DNA of 64,000 nt from SZUA-117 sp041598995. GTDB taxonomy: Bacteria > Pseudomonadota > Gammaproteobacteria > Steroidobacterales > Woeseiaceae. Where the stretch lies: contig JBFHXJ010000002.1 of assembly GCA_041598995.1 (NCBI GenBank), positions 1 through 64,000 on the forward strand. The letters run 5' to 3'. The notes beneath the pieces are model-generated. The model worked only from the letters and a program-made list of their open reading frames with translations, was not told the origin of the DNA and searched no databases. How positions within the stretch are numbered: the first letter of the stretch is position 1; each line of letters begins with the position of its first letter. Both the position numbers and the translations under genes were made by a program. Shown one piece after another: positions 8,569-17,146 of the stretch.

Positions 8569-9653
8569 CGCGCGACCTCGTCACACGGGAATTGCAGCCT
8601 GACGTTATAGACGTTGTCCTTTTCTTCCGCATCGACGGTTGCCCGATGGCCATAGGCGAGTTCGAAACGCTGCCGGATGTTCGCCATCGCCATCTTGTTG
8701 CCGCCCTCCTTGCGCGGCTGATCGGGTGCGACGGGATTCCTGACGATGATGCGCAGATCGCCGTCGACACGCCTGCCGCTGACTCTCACCTCGCCGCCTT
8801 CCGGCAGCAATTCGATGCCGTGGTAAATCGCATTCTCCAGTAACGGCTGAATCGTGAGGCTCGGAATCAGTGCCCGCATCGGCAGCTCATCGACGTCCCA
8901 GCGTACCGTCAGGCGATCACCCAGCCTGAGCTTTTCGATGCGTTGGTATATGGCGGCGACTTCGAGTTCCTCTTTCAACGTGGTGCGGTCTTTCGGTGCA
9001 CTGAGATTCGCGCGCAACAGGTCGGCCAGGTCCTCGACTGCTTCCTCCGCCTGTTTCGGGTCACTTCGGGTCAGGGAAGCGATTGTATTCATGCTGTTGA
9101 ACAGGAAATGTGGCCGGATCAGTGCCTGCAGCGCGCTGATGCGCGCCTGCGCTTCCAGCACGATGCTGCGTCTCCACTCGCTTGATACGTACAGATATCG
9201 CATCGTCAGCGCCATGACGATGGAACTGATCGCGAGCGTACGCAGGAGGAATTCGCCGTGCGTTGCGTCGATGATGACGGCTTCGCCGAACCAGACCGTC
9301 AGCCAGTAGGTCACCTCCGCGAGTACCAGGCAGACCACTTCGAGCAGCAGGAAGCAGATGACGAATGCCTGGGTATTGCCGAGTTTCTCCGCCCATGGCC
9401 GGATGCGGCACATCAGGGCAGCGCCCGCCAGCGCCAACCACAGCAGGAACATCGAGGTCTTTGCCAGTTCGGTCAGGAACGTGCCGGGCTGGTACGCGGC
9501 GAGGGTCAGCACGATCGCGACCAGCTCCGCGACCAGCAGCACGACGAGGATCGTGCCGGCGGCGCAGAAGTCGGGCAGATACGCCTGGGAATATTTGTCG
9601 TCGGCTTCCGGGGCTGAGGCCAACGCGGTCCTCCTCACGAATGAAGTCAGCAT
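8565..9653 (-). CDS. algZ: AlgZ/FimS-type sensor histidine kinase (LytS-like)
   Basis: A 362-residue membrane histidine kinase of the His_kinase/LytS group. Four predicted membrane segments occupy about residues 30-150. The phospho-acceptor His lies in ALIRPHFLFNSMNT. The ATP-binding domain shows an N-box (PLLENAIYHGIE), but the G-box region is divergent (GGNKMAMANIRQRF), as in the unorthodox AlgZ kinases. The stop codon overlaps the start of the algR-like gene by four bases, so the two are one signalling unit. The stimulus is not deducible from sequence. Confidence 0.88.
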   Translation of the reverse strand: MLTSFVRRTALASAPEADDKYSQAYLPDFCAAGTILVVLLVAELVAIVLTLAAYQPGTFLTELAKTSMFLLWLALAGAALMCRIRPWAEKLGNTQAFVICFLLLEVVCLVLAEVTYWLTVWFGEAVIIDATHGEFLLRTLAISSIVMALTMRYLYVSSEWRRSIVLEAQARISALQALIRPHFLFNSMNTIASLTRSDPKQAEEAVEDLADLLRANLSAPKDRTTLKEELEVAAIYQRIEKLRLGDRLTVRWDVDELPMRALIPSLTIQPLLENAIYHGIELLPEGGEVRVSGRRVDGDLRIIVRNPVAPDQPRKEGGNKMAMANIRQRFELAYGHRATVDAEEKDNVYNVRLQFPCDEVAR

Positions 9654-9690
9654 TGTACCGCGTCGCGTTAGGGTGACTCAGAGACAGAGG

Positions 9691-9714
9691 TCAGACCCAG
9701 ACGGGGTCTACCCC
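9691..9714. repeat. Short imperfect palindrome between two genes
   Basis: AGACCC and GGGTCT arms separated by 5 bases lie inside a wider GGTCAGACC...GGGGTCTACCCC context, between the DUF4124 gene end and the algZ start. It resembles small dispersed palindromic (REP-like) units, but only this copy was noticed here. It has no T-run typical of an intrinsic terminator. Confidence 0.35.
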
Positions 9715-9732
9715 ATGTGGTTCCAACCGATG

Positions 9733-10194
9733 CTAGGAGTCGCAGTATTCCTGGACCTGGTTCTCGACGCGCTCGCGGGCTTCCTGCATCTCTTCTTCAG
9801 AGAGGTAGACGCGTTCGCCGTTCTCATCTTCACGATAAATGCGCCGGGACTGAACGAAGCGCTGCAGGCGCTCGCGATAGGTTGCGCATTTCTTGGCGCG
9901 CTCCGCGGCTTGTGCTGCCAGCTCCTCCTCGGTCGGCCCCTGGGATGCCACTGCGGCCTTCTCTTCGGTTTTCTTGGCCGCCGCCTCGGCGCGCGCCTCG
10001 ACAGACGCCTGTACCCGCCCGGGATCGGTGCGCCGCGAGCGAATCGCGACGCGCTCGGCTTCACCGTCAACGGGCTTATCCGTGAAGTGGACATTTCCCT
10101 CTTCGTCCGTCCACTTGTAGATCTGGCCGACTGCGACGCTGCCGGTCGCCGTCAAGACCAGCATCGTGATGAGGGTAAGTGCAAGTCTTTGCAT
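9733..10194 (-). CDS. Exported DUF4124 domain protein
   Basis: A 153-residue periplasmic protein with a signal peptide (MQRLALTLITMLVLTATGSVAVGQ) followed by the DUF4124 signature IYKWTDEEGNVHFTDKP. The rest is a charged, Ala/Glu/Arg-rich helical tail (about residues 65-150), probably coiled coil. ATG at 10194 has AAAGGA upstream. The function of DUF4124 proteins is not established. The gene is single and co-directional with algZ but separated from it by 79 bases. Confidence 0.88.
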   Translation of the reverse strand: MQRLALTLITMLVLTATGSVAVGQIYKWTDEEGNVHFTDKPVDGEAERVAIRSRRTDPGRVQASVEARAEAAAKKTEEKAAVASQGPTEEELAAQAAERAKKCATYRERLQRFVQSRRIYREDENGERVYLSEEEMQEARERVENQVQEYCDS

Positions 10195-10343
10195 GATGAC
10201 AATCCTTTCGACCGTGCCCCGGGATCAGGCCGGCGAGGCACAGACCCCCAAACTTCGGGGATATGATCCATGCGGTCCATTAGAACACGGAGCTTAGCCT
10301 ATTGTTGTGTCGGCAGTCACAGGATGATTGCGGGCAGTGGCAA

Positions 10344-10371
10344 CAAAAAAGGCGGGCCCTGAAGGCCCGCC
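10344..10371 (-). terminator. Intrinsic terminator of glnK-amtB
   Basis: Read on the minus strand, GGCGGGCC-TTCAG-GGCCCGCC is followed by TTTTTTG: an 8-base-pair GC stem and a T-run, 127 bases after the amtB stop. It is the only recognisable element in the 303-base gap 10195-10497. Confidence 0.88.
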
Positions 10372-10497
10372 AGATGGCCGCGGAAGACGACTGTGCGCGC
10401 CTGTCTCGACGCGGCCCAAGCCCTGCTGCGGCCGCACGGGGGACGGGCAACCGCCGCAGGCATCACTCTATATGGTCGAAAAGGCCATAAGTGGCGC

Positions 10498-11781
10498 CTA
10501 ATCGGCCACTGCAAATTCCGGGTAGGCCTCCAGCCCGCACTCGGCGAGGTCGACACCCTGGTACTCGTGTTGCTCGTCGACGCGGATGCCGACGGATATC
10601 TTGATGACGAACCAGACAAGGAGGCTCATCAGGAATACCCACAGGAAAATGGACAGGAGACCGACGAGCTGAACCCAGAATTTCGCCGGCTCGTTGTAAA
10701 TCGGTACGGCGAGGAGACCCCAGACGCCGACGGTACCGTGCACCGAGATGGCGCCGACCGGATCGTCCAGCCTGACTTTGTCGAGCATGACGATGGACAG
10801 GACCACGATGAGACCGCCCGCGCCGCCGATCAGCGTTGCACCGAACGGCGTCGGCGCAACCGGCTCCGCCGTAATTGCAACGAGCCCCGCAAGCGCGCCG
10901 TTTAAGGCCATCGTCAGATCGGCTTTGCCGAACCAGGTACGCGAAAGCAGCAACGCGAACACGAGGCCGCCGGACGCTGCCATGTTGGTATTGACGAACA
11001 CCCTGGCAACGGCATTTGCCTCGTTGACGTCGCTGACTTTCAGCTCCGATCCGCCGTTGAAGCCGAACCATCCGAGCCACAGAATCAGCGTGCCCAGTGT
11101 CGCGAGCGGCAGGTTGCAACCGGGGATCGCATTAATCTGCCCGGCAGGACCGTACTTGCCCTTTCTCGCGCCGAGCAGCAGCACGCCGGCGAGCGCGGCG
11201 GACGCGCCGCACAGATGCACCATGCCCGAACCAGCGAAATCCTGGAATCCGAGTTGCTCGAGCCAGCCGCCGCCCCACTTCCAAAAGCCCTGCACCGGGT
11301 AGATGAAGCCGGTCAGGACCGCGGCAAAGACGAAAAACGACCAGAGCTTCATGCGTTCGGCAACCGCGCCGGAAACGATGGACATCGCCGTGGCGACGAA
11401 GACGACCTGGAAGAAGAAGTCGGCCAGGTCCGAATAATAGGTATCACCGCCGCTCGACAGCACGTCCGCTGCGGTATTGTCTGCGGCGCCCGTTAGCCCC
11501 GTCCCGAGCGTGCGCAGGCTTTGGAAAACCGCACCCTCGAATTCGCCCGGGTACATGATCGAGTAGCCGGAAAGCATGTACATGATGCAGGCGATCGAGT
11601 AGAGGCCGACGTTCTTGGTCAGTATCTCTGCCGTGTTCTTGGCGCGCACCAGTCCTGCCTCGAGCATCGTGAAGCCGGCCGCCATCCACATGACCAGCGC
11701 GCCCATGGTCAGAAAATAAAGGGTGTCCAGGGCATAACGGAGTTCCGTTATCTGTGCCGCGAGTGTTGTCAGGTCGTTCAT
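10498..11781 (-). CDS. amtB: Ammonium transporter AmtB
   Basis: Inner-membrane ammonium channel of 427 residues with about 11 transmembrane helices. The twin pore histidines are recognisable in GMVHLCGASAAL and GAISVHGTVGVWG. The periplasmic and gate segments (MWMAAGFTMLEAGLVRAKN, WGGGWLEQLGFQDFAGSG, LGWFGFNGGSEL) are typical. The C-terminal tail with DEHEYQGVDLAECGLEAYPEF is the GlnK-interaction region. It lies 13 bases downstream of glnK, the classic partner whose binding closes the channel, and shares its nitrogen-regulated promoter. Confidence 0.97.
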   Translation of the reverse strand: MNDLTTLAAQITELRYALDTLYFLTMGALVMWMAAGFTMLEAGLVRAKNTAEILTKNVGLYSIACIMYMLSGYSIMYPGEFEGAVFQSLRTLGTGLTGAADNTAADVLSSGGDTYYSDLADFFFQVVFVATAMSIVSGAVAERMKLWSFFVFAAVLTGFIYPVQGFWKWGGGWLEQLGFQDFAGSGMVHLCGASAALAGVLLLGARKGKYGPAGQINAIPGCNLPLATLGTLILWLGWFGFNGGSELKVSDVNEANAVARVFVNTNMAASGGLVFALLLSRTWFGKADLTMALNGALAGLVAITAEPVAPTPFGATLIGGAGGLIVVLSIVMLDKVRLDDPVGAISVHGTVGVWGLLAVPIYNEPAKFWVQLVGLLSIFLWVFLMSLLVWFVIKISVGIRVDEQHEYQGVDLAECGLEAYPEFAVAD

Positions 11782-11794
11782 GACTCTGCCCCCT

Positions 11795-12133
11795 CTACAC
11801 CGCTTCCGGGCCGGTCTCGCCGGTTCGAATGCGAATTACCTGCTCCAGGTCAGCGACGAATATCTTTCCATCCCCGATCTTTCCGGTACGCGCCGTCGAG
11901 GAAATCGCCTCGATCACCCGCTCTGCGGTCTCGTCCGTAATCGCCAGCTCGATCTTGGCCTTGGGCAGGAAATCGACGACGTACTCGGCACCGCGATACA
12001 GTTCGGTGTGTCCGCGTTGCCGACCGAAGCCCTTGACTTCGGTGACGGTAATTCCCTGTATGCCGATTTCAGCGAGCGCCTCGCGCACGTCGTCGAGCTT
12101 GAATGGCTTAATGATGGCCGTGATCAGTTTCAT
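11795..12133 (-). CDS. glnK: Nitrogen regulatory PII protein GlnK
   Basis: A 112-residue PII signal protein that senses 2-oxoglutarate and ATP/ADP and regulates AmtB. It begins MKLITAIIKPFKLDDVREAL, has the T-loop GRQRGHTELYRGAEYVVDF with the uridylylation Tyr at residue 51, and the B- and C-loop segments IGDGKIFV and RIRTGETG. ATG at 12133 is the standard PII start; a longer in-frame extension to 12643 is spurious. A sigma54-type promoter and an NtrC-type site precede it. Confidence 0.96.
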   Translation of the reverse strand: MKLITAIIKPFKLDDVREALAEIGIQGITVTEVKGFGRQRGHTELYRGAEYVVDFLPKAKIELAITDETAERVIEAISSTARTGKIGDGKIFVADLEQVIRIRTGETGPEAV

Positions 12134-12193
12134 TGCTTCATCCCGTGGTGGTACGGTAGCGGCCCGCGGCCTGGCTGCCGTCACGCCAGTCAC

Positions 12194-12210
12194 TGCAGAT
12201 TCCGTGCCGA
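12194..12210 (-). promoter_or_regulatory. Sigma54 (RpoN) promoter of glnK-amtB
   Basis: On the minus strand CGGCACGGAATCTGCAG matches the sigma54 consensus TGGCACG-N4-TTGCA with the invariant GG and GC dinucleotides spaced by 10 bases. It lies about 60 bases before the glnK ATG. One mismatch at the first T and one before the GC lower the score slightly. Confidence 0.75.
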
Positions 12211-12262
12211 CAAGCAGAAGCCCCCTGAAAACAGATAGATAGGGCCAGGCGGCGGCGACCGC

Positions 12263-12279
12263 TGCACCCGGCTGGTGCA
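12263..12279. promoter_or_regulatory. NtrC-type enhancer site
   Basis: TGCACCCGGCTGGTGCA matches the NtrC consensus TGCAC-N5-TGGTGCA across the full 17 bases. It lies about 60-70 bases upstream of the sigma54 promoter, a normal distance for an NtrC enhancer of glnK-amtB. Confidence 0.82.
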
Positions 12280-12383
12280 GGGATTCTTCGGATTGCCCCA
12301 AGTTGGTGAAAGGCGTGCATTTCTTTTCGCCGCGGACGGTTTCACCGCTGGCGTTTTGTCGGCGACTGCGGTAAGAACCGCCT

Positions 12384-12737
12384 ATGGCAAGCGACAGCAT
12401 CGACAAACTGGCGAAAATGCTCGCGGAGGAGTTGCCGCAGAGCCTGAAATCTGTGCGCGACGACCTGGAAGAGAATTTCCGGTCCGTGCTGCGTTCGGGC
12501 CTGGCCAGGCTGGACCTCGTCACGCGCGAGGAATTCGAGGTGCAGGAGGCGGTCCTGAAACGCACGCGGGAGAAACTCGAAGCGATGGTGGCGCGGCTCG
12601 AGGAACTGGAAGCCGGCACGAGCATCGGTAGAGCCGGCGGCACGAAGGCTAAGAAAAAACCGGCTGCAAAGAAATCGAAGAAAAAAACCGTCGGGAAGGC
12701 GGGCAGGAAAGGCGCGAAGAAAAACCCCCGACGCTAA
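12384..12737 (+). CDS. ubiK: Ubiquinone biosynthesis accessory factor UbiK
   Basis: A small accessory protein (YqiC/BMFP family) required for efficient ubiquinone synthesis; homologues trimerise through a coiled coil and bind UbiJ. The 117-residue product has the family core IDKLAKMLAEELPQSLKSVRDDLEENFRSVLRSGLARLDLVTREEF in two helices. It then has a coiled coil (KRTREKLEAMVARLEELE) and a Lys/Ala-rich basic tail longer than in Escherichia coli. It is transcribed divergently from glnK and lies just upstream of comM, the same order seen in other gammaproteobacteria. Confidence 0.88.
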   Translation: MASDSIDKLAKMLAEELPQSLKSVRDDLEENFRSVLRSGLARLDLVTREEFEVQEAVLKRTREKLEAMVARLEELEAGTSIGRAGGTKAKKKPAAKKSKKKTVGKAGRKGAKKNPRR

Positions 12738-12791
12738 TGCGCATTGCCAGGGAGCGGCGATGATCCCCGAAAAAGCCGAAAAACCGTTCCG

Positions 12792-14294
12792 GTGAGCCTC
12801 GCCATACTGAAGAGCCGGGCGCAGCTCGGCGTGACGGCGCCGCGTGTCACGATCGAGGTATTTCTGTCGGGTGGCCTGCCGAAATTTTCGATTGTCGGCC
12901 TGCCGGAAGCAGCGGTACGCGAGAGCAAGGACCGCGTGCGCGGCGCGATCTCGAATTGCAAATTCGAATTCCCGCAGTCCCGCATCACGGTGAGCCTGGG
13001 TCCTGCCGACATGCGCAAGACGGGCGGCCGCTTCGACCTGGCGATCGCGCTCGGTATCCTGGCCGCGAAACGGCTCATACCGACGCGATGCCTGGACGGC
13101 TTCGAGTTCTACGGCGAGCTCGCCCTGAACGGCGACCTGAAACCGGTGCCCGGGATCCTGCCCGCGGCGATCCGCGCCGCCGAGGCACATCTGCCGATCG
13201 TCGTGCCGAAGGAGAACGGCGCCGAGGCGAGCCTGATTTCCTGCGAGGCCTATGTCGCCGCAAGCCTCCTGGAGGTGATCGCGTTTCTCCGTGGCACGTG
13301 CGAGCTCGCAAGAGCAGAGCTGTATCAAGAAACTGCGAGCGACTTCATCGGGCCGGACCTGTCGGAAGTCAGGGGACAGGGCATGGCGAAGCGCGCGCTG
13401 GAGATCGCCGCCGCCGGCCGCCACAACATCCTCCTGAGCGGCCCGCCGGGAACCGGCAAGAGCATGCTCGCGCAACGTCTGCCGGGAGTGTTGCCGCCGA
13501 TGAGTCAAAGGGAAGCGATTGAAACCGCCGCAGTCGACTCCGTGCTCGGTTATTCATTCGACCTGTCGCGTTGGCGGCAGCGTCCGTTCCGCTCGCCGCA
13601 TCACACGGCTTCGGCCGTGGCGATGGTCGGCGGCGGTTCGGATCCCAGACCCGGTGAAATCTCGCTGGCGCACAACGGCGTGTTGTTCTTAGACGAGCTG
13701 CCGGAATTCAGCCGGCACGTGCTGGAAGTATTGCGCGAACCGATGGAGTCCGGATGGATTACGATCTCGCGCGCGAGCCGCAAGACAGATTTTCCTGCGC
13801 GTTTTCAACTCGTCGCGGCAATGAATCATTGTCCTTGCGGTTACCTCGGGGATCCGACCGGCGAATGCCGTTGTACCCCGAGTCGCATCGAGAAATACCG
13901 CGGCCGCATTTCAGGGCCGCTGCTCGATCGAATCGATTTGCACGTGCAGATGCAGCGCCCGCCGCCGCAGGCACTCCGTCCCGACGCCCCACCCGAGGAG
14001 ACGAGCGCCGCCGTAAGGGATAGGGTCATCGGGGCCAGATCGATCCAGCTAGAGCGCTCTGGCGTGTGCAACGCTGAGCTCAGCGGCAACGAACTCGGAA
14101 AAGCGTTTGCTGCCGAAGCGGCGAGCTGGACACTCCTGGACCAGGCCGCGGATAAGCTCGCGATGTCAGCGCGCAGCTACCAGCGCGTGCAGCGGGTCGC
14201 GCGAACCATCGCCGACCTGGCAAAGGAGGATGTCGTCAGGAGACAGCACATGGCAGAGGCGCTGGCCCTGCGCCAGGTCGCTCGACGATTCTGA
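12792..14294 (+). CDS. comM: ComM/YifB-family Mg-chelatase-like AAA+ ATPase
   Basis: ComM is a hexameric branch-migration helicase that helps incorporate transforming DNA. The product is about 500 residues: an N-terminal ChlI-type domain (SLAILKSRAQLGVTAPRVTIEV, IVGLPEAAVRESKDRVR), then the AAA+ core with Walker A GPPGTGKSM and Walker B GVLFLDELPEF. A Cys cluster (CPCGYLGDPTGECRC) and the C-terminal lid helices follow. The GTG at 12792 gives the usual start VSLAI; a TTG at 12744 would add 16 atypical residues. It converges with the cytochrome gene only 8 bases beyond its stop. Confidence 0.94.
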   Translation: MSLAILKSRAQLGVTAPRVTIEVFLSGGLPKFSIVGLPEAAVRESKDRVRGAISNCKFEFPQSRITVSLGPADMRKTGGRFDLAIALGILAAKRLIPTRCLDGFEFYGELALNGDLKPVPGILPAAIRAAEAHLPIVVPKENGAEASLISCEAYVAASLLEVIAFLRGTCELARAELYQETASDFIGPDLSEVRGQGMAKRALEIAAAGRHNILLSGPPGTGKSMLAQRLPGVLPPMSQREAIETAAVDSVLGYSFDLSRWRQRPFRSPHHTASAVAMVGGGSDPRPGEISLAHNGVLFLDELPEFSRHVLEVLREPMESGWITISRASRKTDFPARFQLVAAMNHCPCGYLGDPTGECRCTPSRIEKYRGRISGPLLDRIDLHVQMQRPPPQALRPDAPPEETSAAVRDRVIGARSIQLERSGVCNAELSGNELGKAFAAEAASWTLLDQAADKLAMSARSYQRVQRVARTIADLAKEDVVRRQHMAEALALRQVARRF

Positions 14295-14302
14295 GACAGG
14301 TA

Positions 14303-14824
14303 CTAGTTCGGCAGCTGGCTCAGCATGTAATCGACGGCCGCGTTCACCTCGGCATCGGAGAGGTCGAGGCGCGCGCCCTTCGGTGGCATGTAGCCGGTCG
14401 ATCCGGTGTAGCCCTCGATCGCGTGCCGGTAAAGTGTGTCCATGCCTTGTGCGATGCGCGATTCCCAGGCGGCCCGGTCATTCAGCATCGGCGCGCCGCC
14501 GATGCCGTTGCCGTGACAGACGATGCAGGCCTCGTTGAACACCTGCGGACCCGACAGCGTTGTCGCATGTGGCTCGGCCTGTGGCACTTCATCCACTTTC
14601 AGCTCGCCCGGACCGTGCTCTTCGCCGGGCAGTTTGACGCGGCCGAACGGCCGTACCCTGTCCGCAACGGTATCGTGAACTTCGTATTCGCGATCGTGAA
14701 CGGTAGCCGTGAAGCGGTCGAGACTCGCGGCGAACTGGTAAAGAACTACGACCACGATGACGACGAAGATGACGCCTATTGTTCCGCTGCTGAATGTCGA
14801 TGAGTGTTGCTCGTCGTGCTGCAA
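14303..14824 (-). CDS. Membrane-anchored cytochrome c5 family protein
   Basis: A 173-residue c-type cytochrome. A short cytoplasmic N-terminus is followed by one membrane helix (about residues 14-32, IGVIFVVIVVVVLYQFAA) and a periplasmic linker. The heme domain has CIVCH as the covalent heme site and a distal Met in GYMPPKGA, typical of cytochrome c5. The start is a TTG at 14824 with AGGAG seven bases upstream; no ATG is available at the right place. It probably carries electrons in the respiratory chain. It is convergent with comM. Confidence 0.88.
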   Translation of the reverse strand: MQHDEQHSSTFSSGTIGVIFVVIVVVVLYQFAASLDRFTATVHDREYEVHDTVADRVRPFGRVKLPGEEHGPGELKVDEVPQAEPHATTLSGPQVFNEACIVCHGNGIGGAPMLNDRAAWESRIAQGMDTLYRHAIEGYTGSTGYMPPKGARLDLSDAEVNAAVDYMLSQLPN

Positions 14825-15029
14825 AATGCTGCTCCTGTCGATCGATTACCGGTCCGGAGCACCGGCCGGGAGCAGCGCATTATATATCAAGAATACGCGC
14901 GCCCCGCCGGCGCCCCGTTTCGCAGCGGGAAACAACCCCGGCTTATCGTTGAAAGCACGGATTGCAATGCCCGGGGGCTGATGCGAGAGTCACCGGTCCA
15001 TCCCCGGCAATAACAAATCGAGAAACGGA

Positions 15030-16778
15030 ATGAAACACCTTTTTATAGCATCGCTTGTAGCGGTCGCCCTGAGCGCCTGCGGCGGCACAAATGAAGACGC
15101 GACTGGACCGGCAACCGCGCCCGATGTCGTGCCGGCCGACCTGGTCCTGCGCGGTGGCATAGTGGCAACGGTCGACCCGGCCATCGGCAACGTCGAAGCC
15201 ATCGCTGTAAACGGCTACCGGATTACCGCGGTCGGCAGCAACGAGCAAATCTCCGCCTATATCGGACCGCAGACCGAGGTCATCGAGCTCGATGGCCGCT
15301 TCGCGATGCCCGGCTTCATCGAGGGTCACGGGCATTTCATGAGCCTCGGCCGCTCCAAGCAGATTCTCGACCTGACCAAAGTCAGGAACTGGGACGAGAT
15401 CGTCACGATGGTAGCCGGCGCAGTCGACAAAGCGCAGCCGGGCGAATGGATCTTCGGTCGCGGCTGGCACCAGGACAAATGGGAAAGCGTGCCTGAGGAT
15501 GCGATCGACGGCGTGCCGCGAAATGACACGCTCAGTGCCGTGTCGCCGGACAACCCCGTCAGGCTGGGGCACGCGAGTGGTCACGCCGCCTTTTTCAACG
15601 ATGCGGCGTTGGAAGCCGCCGGCATCACTGACGACACCCCCGATCCGCGCGGCGGCACGATCGTGCGAACGCCGGAAGGCCGCGCAACCGGGCTCATGCG
15701 CGAGACCGCGCAACGACTCTTGAATGACGTCATCGACGCCTACGAGGGCAGGTTGACGCCCGAGGAAACCGAGCGAGTGAACCGCGAGCGTGTCATGCTC
15801 GCCGGTGACGAAGCACTGGCCCACGGCGTGACCTCCTTCCAGGACGCCGGCTCTTCGTTCGAGACCATCGATTTCTTCAAAAGACTCGAGGACGAGGGCA
15901 AGCTGCCCATTCGCCTCTATGTCATGGTGCGGCGCGAGTCCAACGAGCTGATGGACCAGGCCTTGCCGCAATACAAGATGTTGCCGGAAGGCAATGATTT
16001 CCTGACCGTGCGTTCGATCAAGCGGCAGATCGACGGCGCGCTCGGCGCGCACGGCGCATGGCTGCTCGAGCCCTACGAAGACCTCCCGGATACCGCCGGC
16101 CTGGTGCTGGAAACCGTCGAGGACATCGAGGGCACGGCCGAGATTGCGGTCAAGCACGGATTCCAGGTCAACACGCATGCCATCGGCGACCGCGGGGTTC
16201 GCGAGACGCTCGACCTGTACGAACGGGTCTGGGAGCGATTGAACGTCGACGGTAAACCGCTGCGCTGGCGCATCGAACACTCGCAGCACATCGATCCGGC
16301 GGACGTGCCGCGTTATGGTGATCTCGGCATCATCGCCTCCGTGCAGGCGATCCATGGCACCTCGGACGGACCCTGGATTCCGACGCGGCTCGGTGACGCG
16401 CGTGGGAAAAGCACTTCGCAGCCCTGGCGTGACCTTTTCAATAGCGGCGCTATCGTCACCAACGGCACGGACGTGCCGGTCGAACCGATCGATCCGATTT
16501 CTTCCTATTACGCGTCGGTATCGCGCATGATGATCAATGGCAAGCGCTTCTACCCGGAGCAGGCCATGACGCGGGTAGAGGCATTGACGACCTATACGCT
16601 GAATAATGCGATCGCGGCGTTCGAAGAAGACATCAAGGGCACCTTGACGCCGGGCAAGTATGCCGACATCGTCGTGCTGTCGCAGGACCTGCTCACCGTC
16701 GAGGAGGACAAAATTCCCCAAACCACCGTTGACATCACGATTATCGGTGGCGAGGTCAGTTATCAGAGAGAGACGTAA
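15030..16778 (+). CDS. Exported amidohydrolase (YtcJ-like) lipoprotein
   Basis: A 582-residue metal-dependent hydrolase of the amidohydrolase-3 (YtcJ/NfdA-like) group. The N-terminus MKHLFIASLVAVALSAC is a signal peptide ending in a lipobox (LSAC), so the protein is likely lipid-anchored in the envelope. Metal ligands are seen in GFIEGHGHF, in NTHAIGDRG, in IEHSQHI and in the Asp of TNGTDVPVEP. The substrate cannot be named; family members hydrolyse diverse amides and formyl compounds. The next small gene overlaps its stop (TAATG), implying coupled translation. A weak stem (CCGGGG/CCCCGG) lies in the leader at 14971-15007. Confidence 0.9.
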   Translation: MKHLFIASLVAVALSACGGTNEDATGPATAPDVVPADLVLRGGIVATVDPAIGNVEAIAVNGYRITAVGSNEQISAYIGPQTEVIELDGRFAMPGFIEGHGHFMSLGRSKQILDLTKVRNWDEIVTMVAGAVDKAQPGEWIFGRGWHQDKWESVPEDAIDGVPRNDTLSAVSPDNPVRLGHASGHAAFFNDAALEAAGITDDTPDPRGGTIVRTPEGRATGLMRETAQRLLNDVIDAYEGRLTPEETERVNRERVMLAGDEALAHGVTSFQDAGSSFETIDFFKRLEDEGKLPIRLYVMVRRESNELMDQALPQYKMLPEGNDFLTVRSIKRQIDGALGAHGAWLLEPYEDLPDTAGLVLETVEDIEGTAEIAVKHGFQVNTHAIGDRGVRETLDLYERVWERLNVDGKPLRWRIEHSQHIDPADVPRYGDLGIIASVQAIHGTSDGPWIPTRLGDARGKSTSQPWRDLFNSGAIVTNGTDVPVEPIDPISSYYASVSRMMINGKRFYPEQAMTRVEALTTYTLNNAIAAFEEDIKGTLTPGKYADIVVLSQDLLTVEEDKIPQTTVDITIIGGEVSYQRET

Positions 16779-17041
16779 TGGCAGACATAGACGAAATCCT
16801 TGAAGACCTGAAGCAGAGGCGCGACGAGTTGCGCGTACAAATTAATCTCGCATCGAAAGAGATCAGGGACGAATGGGAGGAACTCGAGGAAAAGATGGAA
16901 GACTTTTCCGACAAGGCGAAGCAATTTGCGAATGACGCCAAACTCAAGCAAACCGGCGAGGGCATCGGCGACGCCCTGGGCGAATTGGGACGCGAGCTGA
17001 AGGTCGGCTACAAGCGGATCAGGGATGCCCTCCGCGACTGA
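16778..17041 (+). CDS. Small helical coiled-coil protein of unknown function
   Basis: An 87-residue, highly charged cytoplasmic protein with no signal peptide. Heptad-like helices run almost the whole length (DEILEDLKQRRDELRVQ, EEWEELEEKMEDFSDK). I do not recognise a named family. Its ATG overlaps the amidohydrolase stop by one base (TAATG), so it is co-translated with that gene. The region from 17042 to 17146 before the next, convergent gene has no clear feature. Confidence 0.75.
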   Translation: MADIDEILEDLKQRRDELRVQINLASKEIRDEWEELEEKMEDFSDKAKQFANDAKLKQTGEGIGDALGELGRELKVGYKRIRDALRD

Positions 17042-17146
17042 CCTCGTATGGGTAATCGTTGTTGTAGAAGCGGCTTTTTGTACAGGGACGTACTTATATC
17101 GCGCAGGACAGGATGTCCGAGAGCGATGTAGCCGGGATACTACTGT

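Noticed and set aside
12303..12319. Second NtrC-like half site upstream of glnK
   Set aside because: Only one arm (GTGCA) fits; the left arm does not pair, so it is not called as a site.
14971..15007. Stem-loop in the leader of the amidohydrolase gene as a possible riboswitch
   Set aside because: Only a 6-base-pair closing stem is seen and no known aptamer core could be matched.
14943..16721. 592-codon minus-strand frame opposite the amidohydrolase
   Set aside because: The plus-strand frame has a lipobox, metal-binding motifs and coupled downstream gene; the antisense frame has none.
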